This document shows, piece by piece, positions 6,928 through 13,624 of a DNA stretch of 18,826 bases. Each line of letters begins with the position of its first letter. Position 1 is the stretch's first letter. A program made the translations under genes and the position numbers. Source of the stretch: UBA9676 sp036522155. Its GTDB lineage: Bacteria; Actinomycetota; Actinomycetes; Streptosporangiales; Streptosporangiaceae. The notes below the pieces were generated by a model. The model ran no database searches and was not told where the DNA came from. It saw nothing but the letters and a program-made list of their open reading frames with translations. The DNA lies in contig DATDGI010000050.1 in the NCBI GenBank assembly GCA_036522155.1, positions 1 to 18,826 of the forward strand. The letters run 5' to 3'.

Positions 6928-8256
6928 GTGGCAGACGACGTGGGCACGGCTGGGCCAGCGCCGGGCAGCACCGGCCTGCTCACCGATCATTACGAGCTGA
7001 CCATGCTGACCGGGGCGCTGCGCAGCGGCGTGGCCGGCCGCCGGTCCGTGTTCGAGGTGTTCGCCCGGCACCTGCCGCACGGCCGCCGGTACGGGGTGGT
7101 GGCCGGCACCGGGCGGCTGCTAGATGCCCTGCCGGCGTTCCGCTTCGGGCCGGACGAGCTTGCCTTCCTGCGCGGCACCGGCGTCGCCGACGAGGCGGCG
7201 CTTGCCTACCTGGAATCGTTCACCTTCACCGGTGACATCTGGGGCTACGGCGAGGGCGACTGTTACTTTCCCGGCTCACCGATCCTGGTGGTGGAGGCGC
7301 CGTTCGCGCAGGCGGTCGTGCTGGAGACGCTCGCGCTGTCGATCTTCAACCACGACAGCGCGATCGCGTCCGCCGCGTCCCGGATGGTGACCGCGGCTGA
7401 CGGCCGCCCACTGATCGAGATGGGCTCCCGCCGGACCCACGAGCTGGCCGCGGTCGCCAGCGCCCGGGCGGCCTGGATCGCGGGCTTCGCCACCACCTCG
7501 AACCTGCGGGCCGGGCATGACTACGGCATCCCCACCGCCGGGACCAGCGCCCACGCGTTCACGCTGGTGCACGACAGCGAGCGGCACGCGTTCAGCACTC
7601 AGCTGGCCGCGCTGGGCAAGGGCACCACCCTGCTGGTGGACACGTTCGACGTGGGCCGGGCGGTCCGCGCGGCGGTCGAGCTGGCCGGGCCGGACCTGGG
7701 CGCGGTCCGTATCGACAGTGGCGACCTGGCCATGGTCGCCCGGCAGACCCGGGCGCTGCTGGACGAACTGGGGGCGGTACACACCAGGATCGTGGTCACC
7801 GGCGACCTTGACGAGCACTCCATCGCGGCGCTGGCGGCGGCCCCCGTGGACGGCTACGGGGTGGGGACCGCGCTGGTCACCGGCTCCGGGGCGCCCACCG
7901 CCGCGCTCGTGTACAAGCTGGTGGCCAGGGCGGACGAGGCGGGCAGCGGGGCGGAACTGCGGCCGGTGGCCAAGCGCTCGGTGGGCAAGCCCGGCCGGGG
8001 CGGCCGGAAATGGGCGGTCCGGCAGCGCGGCAGCCACGGCCAGGCCGTCGCGGAACGGGTCACGCTGGAACCCCCCGACCCGTCCCCGGCCGACCGGCCC
8101 CTGCTGCGCCAGCTGGTCAGCCGCGGCGAGATCGTCGGCCGCGAGCCGCTGGCCGACGCGCGGCAGCGGCACCGGCAGGCGGTGGCGGAACTCCCGGCCC
8201 ACGCCCGCCAGCTCTCCCGCGGCTACCCCGCCATCCCCACCCTGATGGACCCCTGA
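6928..8256 (+). CDS. pncB: Nicotinate phosphoribosyltransferase
   Basis: 442 residues. The enzyme joins nicotinate and PRPP to give nicotinate mononucleotide, the entry step of the Preiss-Handler NAD pathway, in the cytosol. Visible family motifs are LLTDHYELTM (17-26), FNHDSAIASAASRM (140-153), EMGSRRTHE (164-172), IPTAGTSAHA with the conserved H209 (201-210) and VRIDSGDLA (260-268). The C-terminus GKPGRGGRKWAVRQ and on matches the actinobacterial form. The reading frame is open further upstream through the clpS region; the family begins near the GTG at 6928, which has a -10-like hexamer at a leaderless distance. It is divergent from clpS. The stop codon abuts the stop of the convergent regulator with no intergenic base. 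The next pathway enzyme upstream in metabolism, PncA, is encoded 2 kb away. Confidence 0.93.
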   Translation: MADDVGTAGPAPGSTGLLTDHYELTMLTGALRSGVAGRRSVFEVFARHLPHGRRYGVVAGTGRLLDALPAFRFGPDELAFLRGTGVADEAALAYLESFTFTGDIWGYGEGDCYFPGSPILVVEAPFAQAVVLETLALSIFNHDSAIASAASRMVTAADGRPLIEMGSRRTHELAAVASARAAWIAGFATTSNLRAGHDYGIPTAGTSAHAFTLVHDSERHAFSTQLAALGKGTTLLVDTFDVGRAVRAAVELAGPDLGAVRIDSGDLAMVARQTRALLDELGAVHTRIVVTGDLDEHSIAALAAAPVDGYGVGTALVTGSGAPTAALVYKLVARADEAGSGAELRPVAKRSVGKPGRGGRKWAVRQRGSHGQAVAERVTLEPPDPSPADRPLLRQLVSRGEIVGREPLADARQRHRQAVAELPAHARQLSRGYPAIPTLMDP

Positions 8257-9270
8257 TCACCCGCTTGCGCGGCCGTTGCGCGCGGCGGAAGGGGTTGGGG
8301 AGGTGATGTGCGGCCGGAAGGCGCGGCGGTAGGCGTGCGGGGTGGTGCGCCGCTGCTGCCGGAAGTGGTGCCGGAGCACGGTCGCGTTGCCGAACCCGGC
8401 CTGGCCGGCGATCGCATCGACCGTCTCATCGGTCTCCTCCAGCAGCTGCTGGGCCAGCAGGATGCGCTGGCCGGTGAGCCAGCGCTGCGGGCTGGTGCCG
8501 GTCTCCTGGACGAACCGGCGGGCGAACGAGCGCGGCGACATGTGCGCCCGCGCGGCGAGCTGGCCGACCGTGAGCGGCTGGTCGAGGTGGCGGTTCATCC
8601 AGCCGATCACGCGGGCCAGCGAATCGGCGGGCGCGGCGGGCACCGGCCGGTCGATGTACTGGGCCTGGCCGCCGTCGCGGTGGGGCGGCACCACCATCCG
8701 CCGCGCGATGGCGTTGGCCACCCGGCTGCCCTGCTCCTTGCGGACCAGGTAGAGGCAGGCATCGATGCCGGCCGCCGTGCCCGCGCTGGTGATCACCGGG
8801 CCGTCGTCCACGTACAGCACCGACGGGTCGACCCGGGCGGCCGGGAAGCGGCGCGCCAGTTCGGCCGTGTTCCGCCAGTGCGCGGTGCACCGCCGGCCGT
8901 CCAGCAGCCCGGCCGCGCCCAGCACGAACGCGCCGTTGCAGACGCTCAGCACCCGGCTGCCCCGGGCGACCGCCGCCCGCAGCGCCGCCAGCAGCGGCTC
9001 GGGGAACTCCTGCCGCTGGAAGCCGCGGCTGCAGTCCGCGACGGCCGACACCGCCACCAGGTCGGCCGCCGCCAGCAGCTCCACGCCGTGCGGGGTGTCC
9101 AGCGTGAACCCGACCGGCGAATGCAGCGGGCCCGGTTCCCCGGCCACCACCGCGAAATCGTAGGCGGGCAGGCCGTCGCCGGTCCGGTCGATCCCGAAGA
9201 CCTCACAGACCAGGCCCAGCTCGAACGGCTCGAAGCGGTCGAGCACCACCACGGCGACGTTGCGCAGCAT
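8257..9270 (-). CDS. GlxA family AraC-type transcriptional regulator
   Basis: 337 residues. Residues 1-175 form a DJ-1/PfpI-like domain: NVAVVVLDRFEPFELGLVCEVF at the N-terminus and a nucleophile-elbow-like SVCNGAFVLGAAGLLDG with C111. Residues about 225-325 are the AraC/XylS DNA-binding domain with two helix-turn-helix units (LTVGQLAARAHMSPRSFARRF near 233-253; VDAIAGQAGFGNATVLRHHF near 284-303). Such proteins are usually activators of small-molecule catabolism; the ligand is unknown. It lies between pncB and pncA, so control of NAD salvage is possible but unproven. I chose ATG 9270 because the conserved fold begins there and GATACT lies 6 nt upstream. An in-frame start at 9327 would add 19 residues without similarity. 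Confidence 0.88.
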   Translation of the reverse strand: MLRNVAVVVLDRFEPFELGLVCEVFGIDRTGDGLPAYDFAVVAGEPGPLHSPVGFTLDTPHGVELLAAADLVAVSAVADCSRGFQRQEFPEPLLAALRAAVARGSRVLSVCNGAFVLGAAGLLDGRRCTAHWRNTAELARRFPAARVDPSVLYVDDGPVITSAGTAAGIDACLYLVRKEQGSRVANAIARRMVVPPHRDGGQAQYIDRPVPAAPADSLARVIGWMNRHLDQPLTVGQLAARAHMSPRSFARRFVQETGTSPQRWLTGQRILLAQQLLEETDETVDAIAGQAGFGNATVLRHHFRQQRRTTPHAYRRAFRPHITSPTPSAARNGRASG

Positions 9271-9276
9271 GCCCCA

Positions 9277-9282
9277 AGTATC
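9277..9282 (-). promoter_or_regulatory. -10-like GATACT before the GlxA-type regulator
   Basis: The hexamer matches the conserved A2 and T6 of the actinobacterial -10 and is 6 nt before the ATG at 9270. This supports that start and a leaderless mRNA. Confidence 0.4.
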
Positions 9283-9350
9283 CGCCATCGATGGCAGGAT
9301 GTCGACGGTATATGTCATTACTGCCACTTCCCTGGGCGGCTGGCCCGGGC

Positions 9351-9356
9351 GATGAT
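9351..9356 (+). promoter_or_regulatory. -10-like GATGAT before the small conserved ORF
   Basis: Hexamer with A2 and T6 conserved, 6 nt before the ATG at 9363. It is weaker than the TAnnnT cases but has the same spacing. It is divergent from the GlxA promoter about 70 bp away. Confidence 0.35.
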
Positions 9357-9362
9357 GGGGTC

Positions 9363-9659
9363 ATGGCAATCACCGATCACACCTCGCGAGGGGTCTGGCG
9401 GGTGGCGCGCCAGTTCGCTCATGGCGTCGCCGGGGTCGCGGCCGAATGCCACTACGCCCAGCGCAGGCTCTTCGAACTGCGCCTCGAACTCGACCGGTAC
9501 GTCATCGAGAGCGACCGGGCGCCGGGCACCTTCAGTGAGTTCTGCCTCCGCTCGGCCCGCCCCCGCTGGCGGGAACCTGCCGCCGGTGAGCGGGCCAGCG
9601 GCGCGGCCGTGCGTCCGGTAGCCTCCGGCCATGCACCCAAGCGCGGTCCACGTCGCTGA
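9363..9659 (+). CDS. Small conserved actinobacterial protein of unknown function
   Basis: 98 residues, cytosolic, basic. The pattern MAITDHTSRGVWRVARQF, AECHYAQRRLFELRLELDRY and DRAPGTFSEFCLRSARPRWREP resembles a family of short uncharacterised actinobacterial proteins that I recall having 'HYAQRRL…DRAPDTYAEFLFR…HEPSAR' cores. This is recognition from memory, not a search. The first half is predicted helical. The last 15 residues (Gly/Lys/Arg-rich) overlap the start of the YbaK-like gene by 29 bp and may be a family-atypical tail. It has no Shine-Dalgarno sequence. Function unknown. Confidence 0.6.
   Translation: MAITDHTSRGVWRVARQFAHGVAGVAAECHYAQRRLFELRLELDRYVIESDRAPGTFSEFCLRSARPRWREPAAGERASGAAVRPVASGHAPKRGPRR
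9619..9624 (+). promoter_or_regulatory. -10-like TAGCCT before the YbaK-like gene
   Basis: The TAnnnT hexamer ends exactly 6 nt before the ATG at 9631. It lies inside the 3' end of the preceding small ORF, implying an independent leaderless transcript. Confidence 0.5.
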
Positions 9660-10131
9660 CACCCTGCGTGAGCTGGGCACCACCGGCGAGGTCAGGGAAC
9701 TGCCCGAGCCCGCCCCCACCGCCACCACCGCCGCCGCCCAGATCGGCTGCGAGGTGGGCGCGATCGCGAACAGCCTGGTGTTCAGCGCGGACGGTGCGCC
9801 ACTGCTGGTGCTGACCAGCGGCGCGCACCGGGTCGACACCGGCAAGGTGGCCGCCCTGGTCGGCGCGGCCGCCGTCCGCCGGGCCGACCCGGACTTCGTC
9901 CGGGCCGCCACCGGGCAGGCCATCGGCGGGGTAGCGCCGGTGGGCCACCCGCAGGCGTTGCGCACCCTGGTGGACGTGTGGCTGGCAGGCTACGACGTGG
10001 TCTGGGCCGCGGGCGGCCACGCGCACACGGTCTTCCCGACCTCGTTCGCCGAACTGGTGCGGATCACCGGCGGCACCCCCGCCGAGGTGGGTGACGGCTC
10101 ACCCCGGCCAGCGGCGCCGCCCGCCCGCTGA
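9631..10131 (+). CDS. YbaK/EbsC family aminoacyl-tRNA deacylase
   Basis: 166 residues with the YbaK/ProX editing-domain fold. IANSLVFSADGAPLLVLTSG (45-64), VDTGKVAALVG with K72 (68-78) and GQAIGGVAPVGHP (95-107) are the family landmarks; the last is the substrate-loop glycine motif. Family members hydrolyse mischarged tRNAs such as Cys-tRNA-Pro or Ala-tRNA-Pro in trans. Which tRNA is cleared here cannot be read from the sequence. The C-terminal 15 residues are Pro/Ala-rich and poorly conserved. The start ATG is leaderless by position. The 21-bp gap before pncA suggests they might be co-transcribed, although pncA has its own promoter-like hexamer. Confidence 0.85.
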   Translation: MHPSAVHVADTLRELGTTGEVRELPEPAPTATTAAAQIGCEVGAIANSLVFSADGAPLLVLTSGAHRVDTGKVAALVGAAAVRRADPDFVRAATGQAIGGVAPVGHPQALRTLVDVWLAGYDVVWAAGGHAHTVFPTSFAELVRITGGTPAEVGDGSPRPAAPPAR

Positions 10132-10140
10132 CCGATGCCG

Positions 10141-10146
10141 TACGCT
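10141..10146 (+). promoter_or_regulatory. -10-like TACGCT before pncA
   Basis: The TAnnnT hexamer is 6 nt before the GTG at 10153. It falls inside an alternative longer frame that starts at ATG 10135, which argues that the shorter GTG start is the real one. Confidence 0.5.
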
Positions 10147-10152
10147 CGCGGT

Positions 10153-10749
10153 GTGCGGGCCCTGATGATCGTCGATGTGCAGAACGACTTTTGCGAGGGC
10201 GGCTCGCTGGCCGTCGCCGGCGGGGCGGCGGTCGCGGCGGCGATCAGCGCTCTGCTGGGCACCGGCCGCGGCGGCTACCAGCACGTGGTCGCGTCCCGCG
10301 ACTACCACGTCGACCCGGGCGGCCATTTCTCGGCCACCCCGGACTTCCGCGACTCCTGGCCGCCGCATTGCGTGGCCGGCACCGGCGGCGCGCAGTTCCA
10401 CCCGGCGCTGGACACCGGCGCGATCGAGGCCGTCTTCAGCAAGGGCGCCTACGCGGCCGCCTACAGCGGGTTCGAGGGCACCGACGACGCGGGCACGCCG
10501 CTGGCGGACTGGCTGCGCCAGCACGGGGTGGACGAACTGGACGTGGCCGGCATCGCCACTGACTACTGCGTCCGGGCGACCGCGCTGGACGCGGTACGGC
10601 AGGGGCTCGCCACCCGGGTGCTGCGCTGGCTGACCGCCGGGGTCGACCCGGCCACCACCGCGGCCGCGGTCGGCGAGATGCGGACGGCCGGGGTCGAGGT
10701 GGCCGACGCGCCGGTGCCTCAGTCGCCGCCCTCGGGCAGCGACTCGTAG
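10153..10749 (+). CDS. pncA: Nicotinamidase (pyrazinamidase)
   Basis: 198 residues, isochorismatase fold. It hydrolyses nicotinamide to nicotinate plus ammonia, feeding PncB. The catalytic triad D8 (MIVDVQNDF), K97 (FSKGAY) and C139 (IATDYCVRATA) is complete, and so is the metal site D50, H52, H58 and H72 (RDYHVDPGGHF, WPPHC). Numbering from the GTG at 10153 stays within one residue of M. tuberculosis PncA (D8, K96, C138), which supports this start over the in-frame ATG 18 nt upstream. The last ten codons overlap the convergent DUF3039 gene tail to tail by 31 bp; that extension (PQSPPSGSDS) is beyond the conserved fold. Enzymes of this type also activate the drug pyrazinamide. Confidence 0.94.
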   Translation: MRALMIVDVQNDFCEGGSLAVAGGAAVAAAISALLGTGRGGYQHVVASRDYHVDPGGHFSATPDFRDSWPPHCVAGTGGAQFHPALDTGAIEAVFSKGAYAAAYSGFEGTDDAGTPLADWLRQHGVDELDVAGIATDYCVRATALDAVRQGLATRVLRWLTAGVDPATTAAAVGEMRTAGVEVADAPVPQSPPSGSDS

Positions 10750-10976
10750 ATCCGCTGGCAGTCTGGGCAGACCGGGAAGCGCTTGGGATCCCGGCTCGGC
10801 ACCCAGACCTTGCCGCACAGCGCGCGGACCGGGGTGCCCATCACCGCGCTGTCGACGATCTTGTCTTTCAGCACGTAGTGGGCGAAACGCTCGTGGTCGC
10901 CGTCACCGGCCGAATAGTCGGGCCGGACATCGGCATCCTCACGGGTGTCCTGCTGCGGAAGGACCTCGGTGCTCAC
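10719..10976 (-). CDS. DUF3039 small zinc-binding protein
   Basis: 85 residues, conserved in actinobacteria, function unknown. The core FAHYVLKDKIVDSAV is followed by GTPVRALCGKVWVPSRDP and FPVCPDCQRIY. C54, C70 and C73, possibly with H33, form a likely zinc site. The first 27 residues are acidic and probably disordered. The GTG start has TAAGCT 6 nt upstream and no ribosome-binding site. It lies 20 bp downstream of yqgE on the same strand, an order shared with Streptomyces. Its 3' end overlaps the 3' end of pncA. Confidence 0.85.
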   Translation of the reverse strand: MSTEVLPQQDTREDADVRPDYSAGDGDHERFAHYVLKDKIVDSAVMGTPVRALCGKVWVPSRDPKRFPVCPDCQRIYESLPEGGD

Positions 10977-10982
10977 GCGGCA

Positions 10983-10988
10983 AGCTTA
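10983..10988 (-). promoter_or_regulatory. -10-like TAAGCT before the DUF3039 gene
   Basis: The TAnnnT hexamer is 6 nt before the GTG at 10976 in the 20-bp gap after yqgE. It suggests an independent leaderless transcript. Confidence 0.5.
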
Positions 10989-10996
10989 CTCGCTCG

Positions 10997-11569
10997 TCAG
11001 TTCTGGGCCGGGTCGTCCGGATAGGTCGCCACCAGCGCCAGCGTGCCGCCGGCCCGGCGCAGGACCATCGGCCAGAGCTGCTCCGGCTCGGCCGCGAACG
11101 GGTCGGCCGGCTCGGCCTGGAGCACATACCAGGCGCCCTCATCGATTTCGGACTCCAGCTGGCCGGGGCCCCAGCCGGCGTACCCGGCGAACACCCGGAG
11201 CGAGGCGATGCCGCCCGCCAGCAGCTGCGGCGGGGCGTCCAGGTCCACCAGGCCCAGCCGGGACCGGGGCGCGACGGTGTCCAGCGCCCGCCAGCCGAGC
11301 GGTTCGTCCTCCCCCGGCACCATGGCCAGGCCCAGCGCGCTGTTGGGCGAGACCGGGCCGCCCTCGAACACCACCGACGGGCCGGTGACCAGCTCGGTCC
11401 ACGACTCCAGCACCTGCTCGACCGGGATCTCGGTGGGCCGGTTCAGCACCACGCCGAGCGTGCCCTCGTCCGGTTCGTCCTCGACGATCAGCACCACCGC
11501 CCGCCGGAAGTTCGGGTCGCCCAGCAGTGGGGTCGCCACCACCAGGCGCCCGGCCAGCGTTTCCGCCAT
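10997..11569 (-). CDS. YqgE/AlgH family protein (UPF0301, DUF179)
   Basis: 190 residues, full family length. The motifs GRLVVATPLLGDPNFRRAVVL (7-27), GTLGVVLNRPTEIPV (36-50), FEGGPVSPNSALGL (68-81) and VFAGYAGWGPGQLESEI (121-137) are diagnostic. Soluble. Function is not settled; AlgH was named as a regulator in Pseudomonas, but no activity is established. The ATG at 11569 is preceded by CAGAAT at 6 nt, with no separate ribosome site. It lies 38 bp downstream of the malic enzyme gene on the same strand. Confidence 0.92.
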   Translation of the reverse strand: MAETLAGRLVVATPLLGDPNFRRAVVLIVEDEPDEGTLGVVLNRPTEIPVEQVLESWTELVTGPSVVFEGGPVSPNSALGLAMVPGEDEPLGWRALDTVAPRSRLGLVDLDAPPQLLAGGIASLRVFAGYAGWGPGQLESEIDEGAWYVLQAEPADPFAAEPEQLWPMVLRRAGGTLALVATYPDDPAQN

Positions 11570-11575
11570 GCCCCC

Positions 11576-11581
11576 ATTCTG
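11576..11581 (-). promoter_or_regulatory. -10-like CAGAAT before yqgE
   Basis: The hexamer matches A2 and T6 and sits 6 nt before the ATG. It is less certain than the TAnnnT sites, since the G-rich spacer GGGGGC could also pair weakly with 16S rRNA. Confidence 0.35.
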
Positions 11582-11607
11582 TCCGAAGACGGCCAGGGAG
11601 TCCCGCG

Positions 11608-13035
11608 CTAGCGGCGCCCGGCGCGCGTGTCAGGCCGGCCGGGGGTTGGGCGGCCGCCGGCCGCGTCGCGCACGGCGGCCGCCACCGCCGAGGCCACGTC
11701 CGGGTGGAACACCGACGGGATGATGTAGTGCGGGCTGAGCTCGTCGGGGGAAACCACACCGGCCAGGGCCCGGGCCGCGGCGACCAGCATGTCGTCGGTG
11801 ATGGTCCGGCTCTGCGCGTCGAGCAGCCCGCGGAAGACGCCCGGGAAGGCCAGCACGTTGTTGATCTGGTTCGGGTAGTCGCTGCGACCGGTCGCCACCA
11901 CCGCCGCATGCTCGCCCGCGGCCATCGGGTCGACCTCGGGCACCGGGTTGGCCAGCGCGAACACGATCGACTCCGGCGCCATGGTGGCGATGTCGTCGCC
12001 GGTCAGGATATTCGGCGCGGACACCCCGATGAACACGTCCGCGCCGCGCACCGCGCCCGCCAGGTTGCCGTCGTAACCGCCGGGGTTGGTGTGCTCGGCC
12101 ACCCAGGTCAGGCTCTCCCCCATGCCCGGCCGGCCCTGGTTTACCGCGCCCTGGTCGTCACAGATGATCACGTCGGACGCGCCGGAGGCGAGCAGCAGCT
12201 TGAGCACCGCCGTCCCGGCGGCGCCCGCGCCCGCCATCGCGATCCGGACCGTGCCCAGCTTCTTGCCGACCACCCGCAGGGCGTTGGTCAGCGCGGCCAG
12301 CACCACGATGGCGGTGCCATGCTGGTCGTCGTGGAAGACCGGGATGTCGAGCAGGTCGCGCAGCCGGCGCTCGACCTCGAAGCACCGGGGCGCCCCGATG
12401 TCCTCCAGGTTGATGCCGCCGAACGCGGGCGCGATGATCTGCACCGTGCGGACGATCTCGTCGGTGTCCTGGGTGTCCAGGCAGACCGGCCAGGCGTCGA
12501 TGCCGGCGAACCGCTTGAACAGGGCGGCCTTACCCTCCATCACCGGGAGCGCGGCGTACGGGCCGACGTTGCCCAGCCCCAGCACGGCGCTGCCGTCGGT
12601 GACCACGGCCACGCTGTTCCGCTTGATGGTCAGCCTGCGCACGTCGTCAGGGTTGGCCGCGATGGCCAGCGACACCCGGGCCACCCCCGGCGTGTAGGCC
12701 ATGGACAGGTCGTCCCGGTTCCGCAGCGGCACCTTGACCTGGGTTTCGATCTTGCCGCCCAGGTGCAGCAGGAAGGTGCGGTCGCTGACCTTGACCAGGA
12801 TCACATCGTCGATGGCGGTCAGCGCCGCCACGATGGCCTCGGCATGCTCGGAGTCGCGGGCGGCGCAGGTGACGTCCACCCGCAGCTGCTCGTAGGCGGA
12901 TGGGGTGACATCCAGCGCGGTCACCGCGCCGCCCACCTGCTCGACCGCCTGGGTGAGCTCGCTGACGGCCCGGCCCCGCGAGGGCACCTCCAGCCGCACG
13001 GTGATCGAATAGGACACGCTCGGCGCTACCGCCAC
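11608..13035 (-). CDS. NAD(P)-dependent malic enzyme with N-terminal ACT domain
   Basis: 475 residues, oxaloacetate-decarboxylating malate dehydrogenase. It converts malate to pyruvate and CO2, linking the TCA cycle to pyruvate and NADPH or NADH supply. Residues about 8-90 form an ACT-like regulatory domain (SYSITVRLEVPSRG and on), typical of the actinobacterial short malic enzymes. The catalytic part shows AYTPGVA (113-119), EDI (211-213), the metal-binding HDDQHGTA (235-242) and the Rossmann glycine motif GAGAAG (269-274). The tail after about 455 is Arg/Pro-rich. I chose GTG 13035 because GGAGGAG lies 3 nt upstream and the ACT domain begins eight residues later. The frame continues open further upstream with no family similarity. 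Divergent from the MarR gene 100 bp away. Confidence 0.92.
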   Translation of the reverse strand: MAVAPSVSYSITVRLEVPSRGRAVSELTQAVEQVGGAVTALDVTPSAYEQLRVDVTCAARDSEHAEAIVAALTAIDDVILVKVSDRTFLLHLGGKIETQVKVPLRNRDDLSMAYTPGVARVSLAIAANPDDVRRLTIKRNSVAVVTDGSAVLGLGNVGPYAALPVMEGKAALFKRFAGIDAWPVCLDTQDTDEIVRTVQIIAPAFGGINLEDIGAPRCFEVERRLRDLLDIPVFHDDQHGTAIVVLAALTNALRVVGKKLGTVRIAMAGAGAAGTAVLKLLLASGASDVIICDDQGAVNQGRPGMGESLTWVAEHTNPGGYDGNLAGAVRGADVFIGVSAPNILTGDDIATMAPESIVFALANPVPEVDPMAAGEHAAVVATGRSDYPNQINNVLAFPGVFRGLLDAQSRTITDDMLVAAARALAGVVSPDELSPHYIIPSVFHPDVASAVAAAVRDAAGGRPTPGRPDTRAGRR

Positions 13036-13123
13036 GATCTCCTCCGCTCCTGGCCCTGCCCGTGCAGGAACAATCGTGCCATCACCGGGGCGTGCCCCGG
13101 GCCCATCGGGGCCGGCCGGCACG

Positions 13124-13129
13124 TACCCT
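13124..13129 (+). promoter_or_regulatory. -10-like TACCCT before the MarR gene
   Basis: The TAnnnT hexamer is 6 nt before the GTG at 13136, predicting a leaderless mRNA. It sets the start 60 bp downstream of the longest open frame. Confidence 0.5.
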
Positions 13130-13135
13130 GCAAGG

Positions 13136-13615
13136 GTGCACGCGAGGAGCATGGACGGCCACCCTCCCGCCCCGCCGGAGGGCGCGATCGACGTGGCCAG
13201 GCTGCGGGTGGCGATCGCCCGGCTGTCCCGGTGGCTCCGCCGCCACGAGCTGGTGGGCCTGACCCCGACCCAGCTGTCCGCGCTGGCCACCGTGGAGCGG
13301 GCCGGCCCGCTCCGGCTTGGTGACCTCGCCGCCGCCGAGGGCATCGCCCCGTCCACGCTGACCCGGCTGGTCACCGCGCTGGAGGAGCGCGGGTACGTGG
13401 AGCGCCGCGCGGTGCCGGGCGACGCCCGCGCCTGCACGCTGGCGATCACCGCGGCCGGGCACGAGACGCTGGAGCGGCTCCGCCAGGAGTCGACCACCCG
13501 GCTGGCCGAGAGCCTGCGCGCGCTGTCGCCCGGGCAGCTCGCCGCGCTGGCCGGGGCCCTGCCCGCGCTGGAACTGCTGGCCAACGCCGACCCGCGCGAT
13601 CCCCGCTCCCGCTGA
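13136..13615 (+). CDS. MarR family transcriptional regulator
   Basis: 159 residues. The winged helix is visible: recognition region LRLGDLAAAEGIAPSTLTRLVTALEERGYVERR (about 58-90), then the wing RAVPGDARACTLAITAAG with the characteristic D-R-like segment. The flanking helices at the two ends form the dimer interface. Target and ligand are unknown. It is divergent from the malic enzyme gene, and MarR proteins often regulate the divergent neighbour, but no clear palindrome is seen in the 100-bp gap. The GTG start is chosen by the 6-nt distance from TACCCT. An ATG at 13151 has GAGGAG only 1 nt before it, too close to be used efficiently. Convergent with the thioredoxin gene, 9 bp apart. Confidence 0.88.
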   Translation: MHARSMDGHPPAPPEGAIDVARLRVAIARLSRWLRRHELVGLTPTQLSALATVERAGPLRLGDLAAAEGIAPSTLTRLVTALEERGYVERRAVPGDARACTLAITAAGHETLERLRQESTTRLAESLRALSPGQLAALAGALPALELLANADPRDPRSR

Positions 13616-13624
13616 CCCGCCCGG

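Noticed and set aside
11527..13323. 598-codon open frame on the plus strand
   Set aside because: It is antisense to the malic enzyme and yqgE genes, which have intact catalytic motifs. The product is His/Gly/Arg-rich with no domains, a normal shadow in GC-rich DNA.
13036..13584. Upstream extension of the malic enzyme frame
   Set aside because: It runs antisense through the MarR gene and is Ser/Arg-rich. The GTG at 13035 has a strong GGAGGAG and begins the ACT domain.
13616..13624. Intrinsic terminator between the convergent MarR and thioredoxin genes
   Set aside because: Only 9 bp separate the stop codons and there is no hairpin plus T-run.
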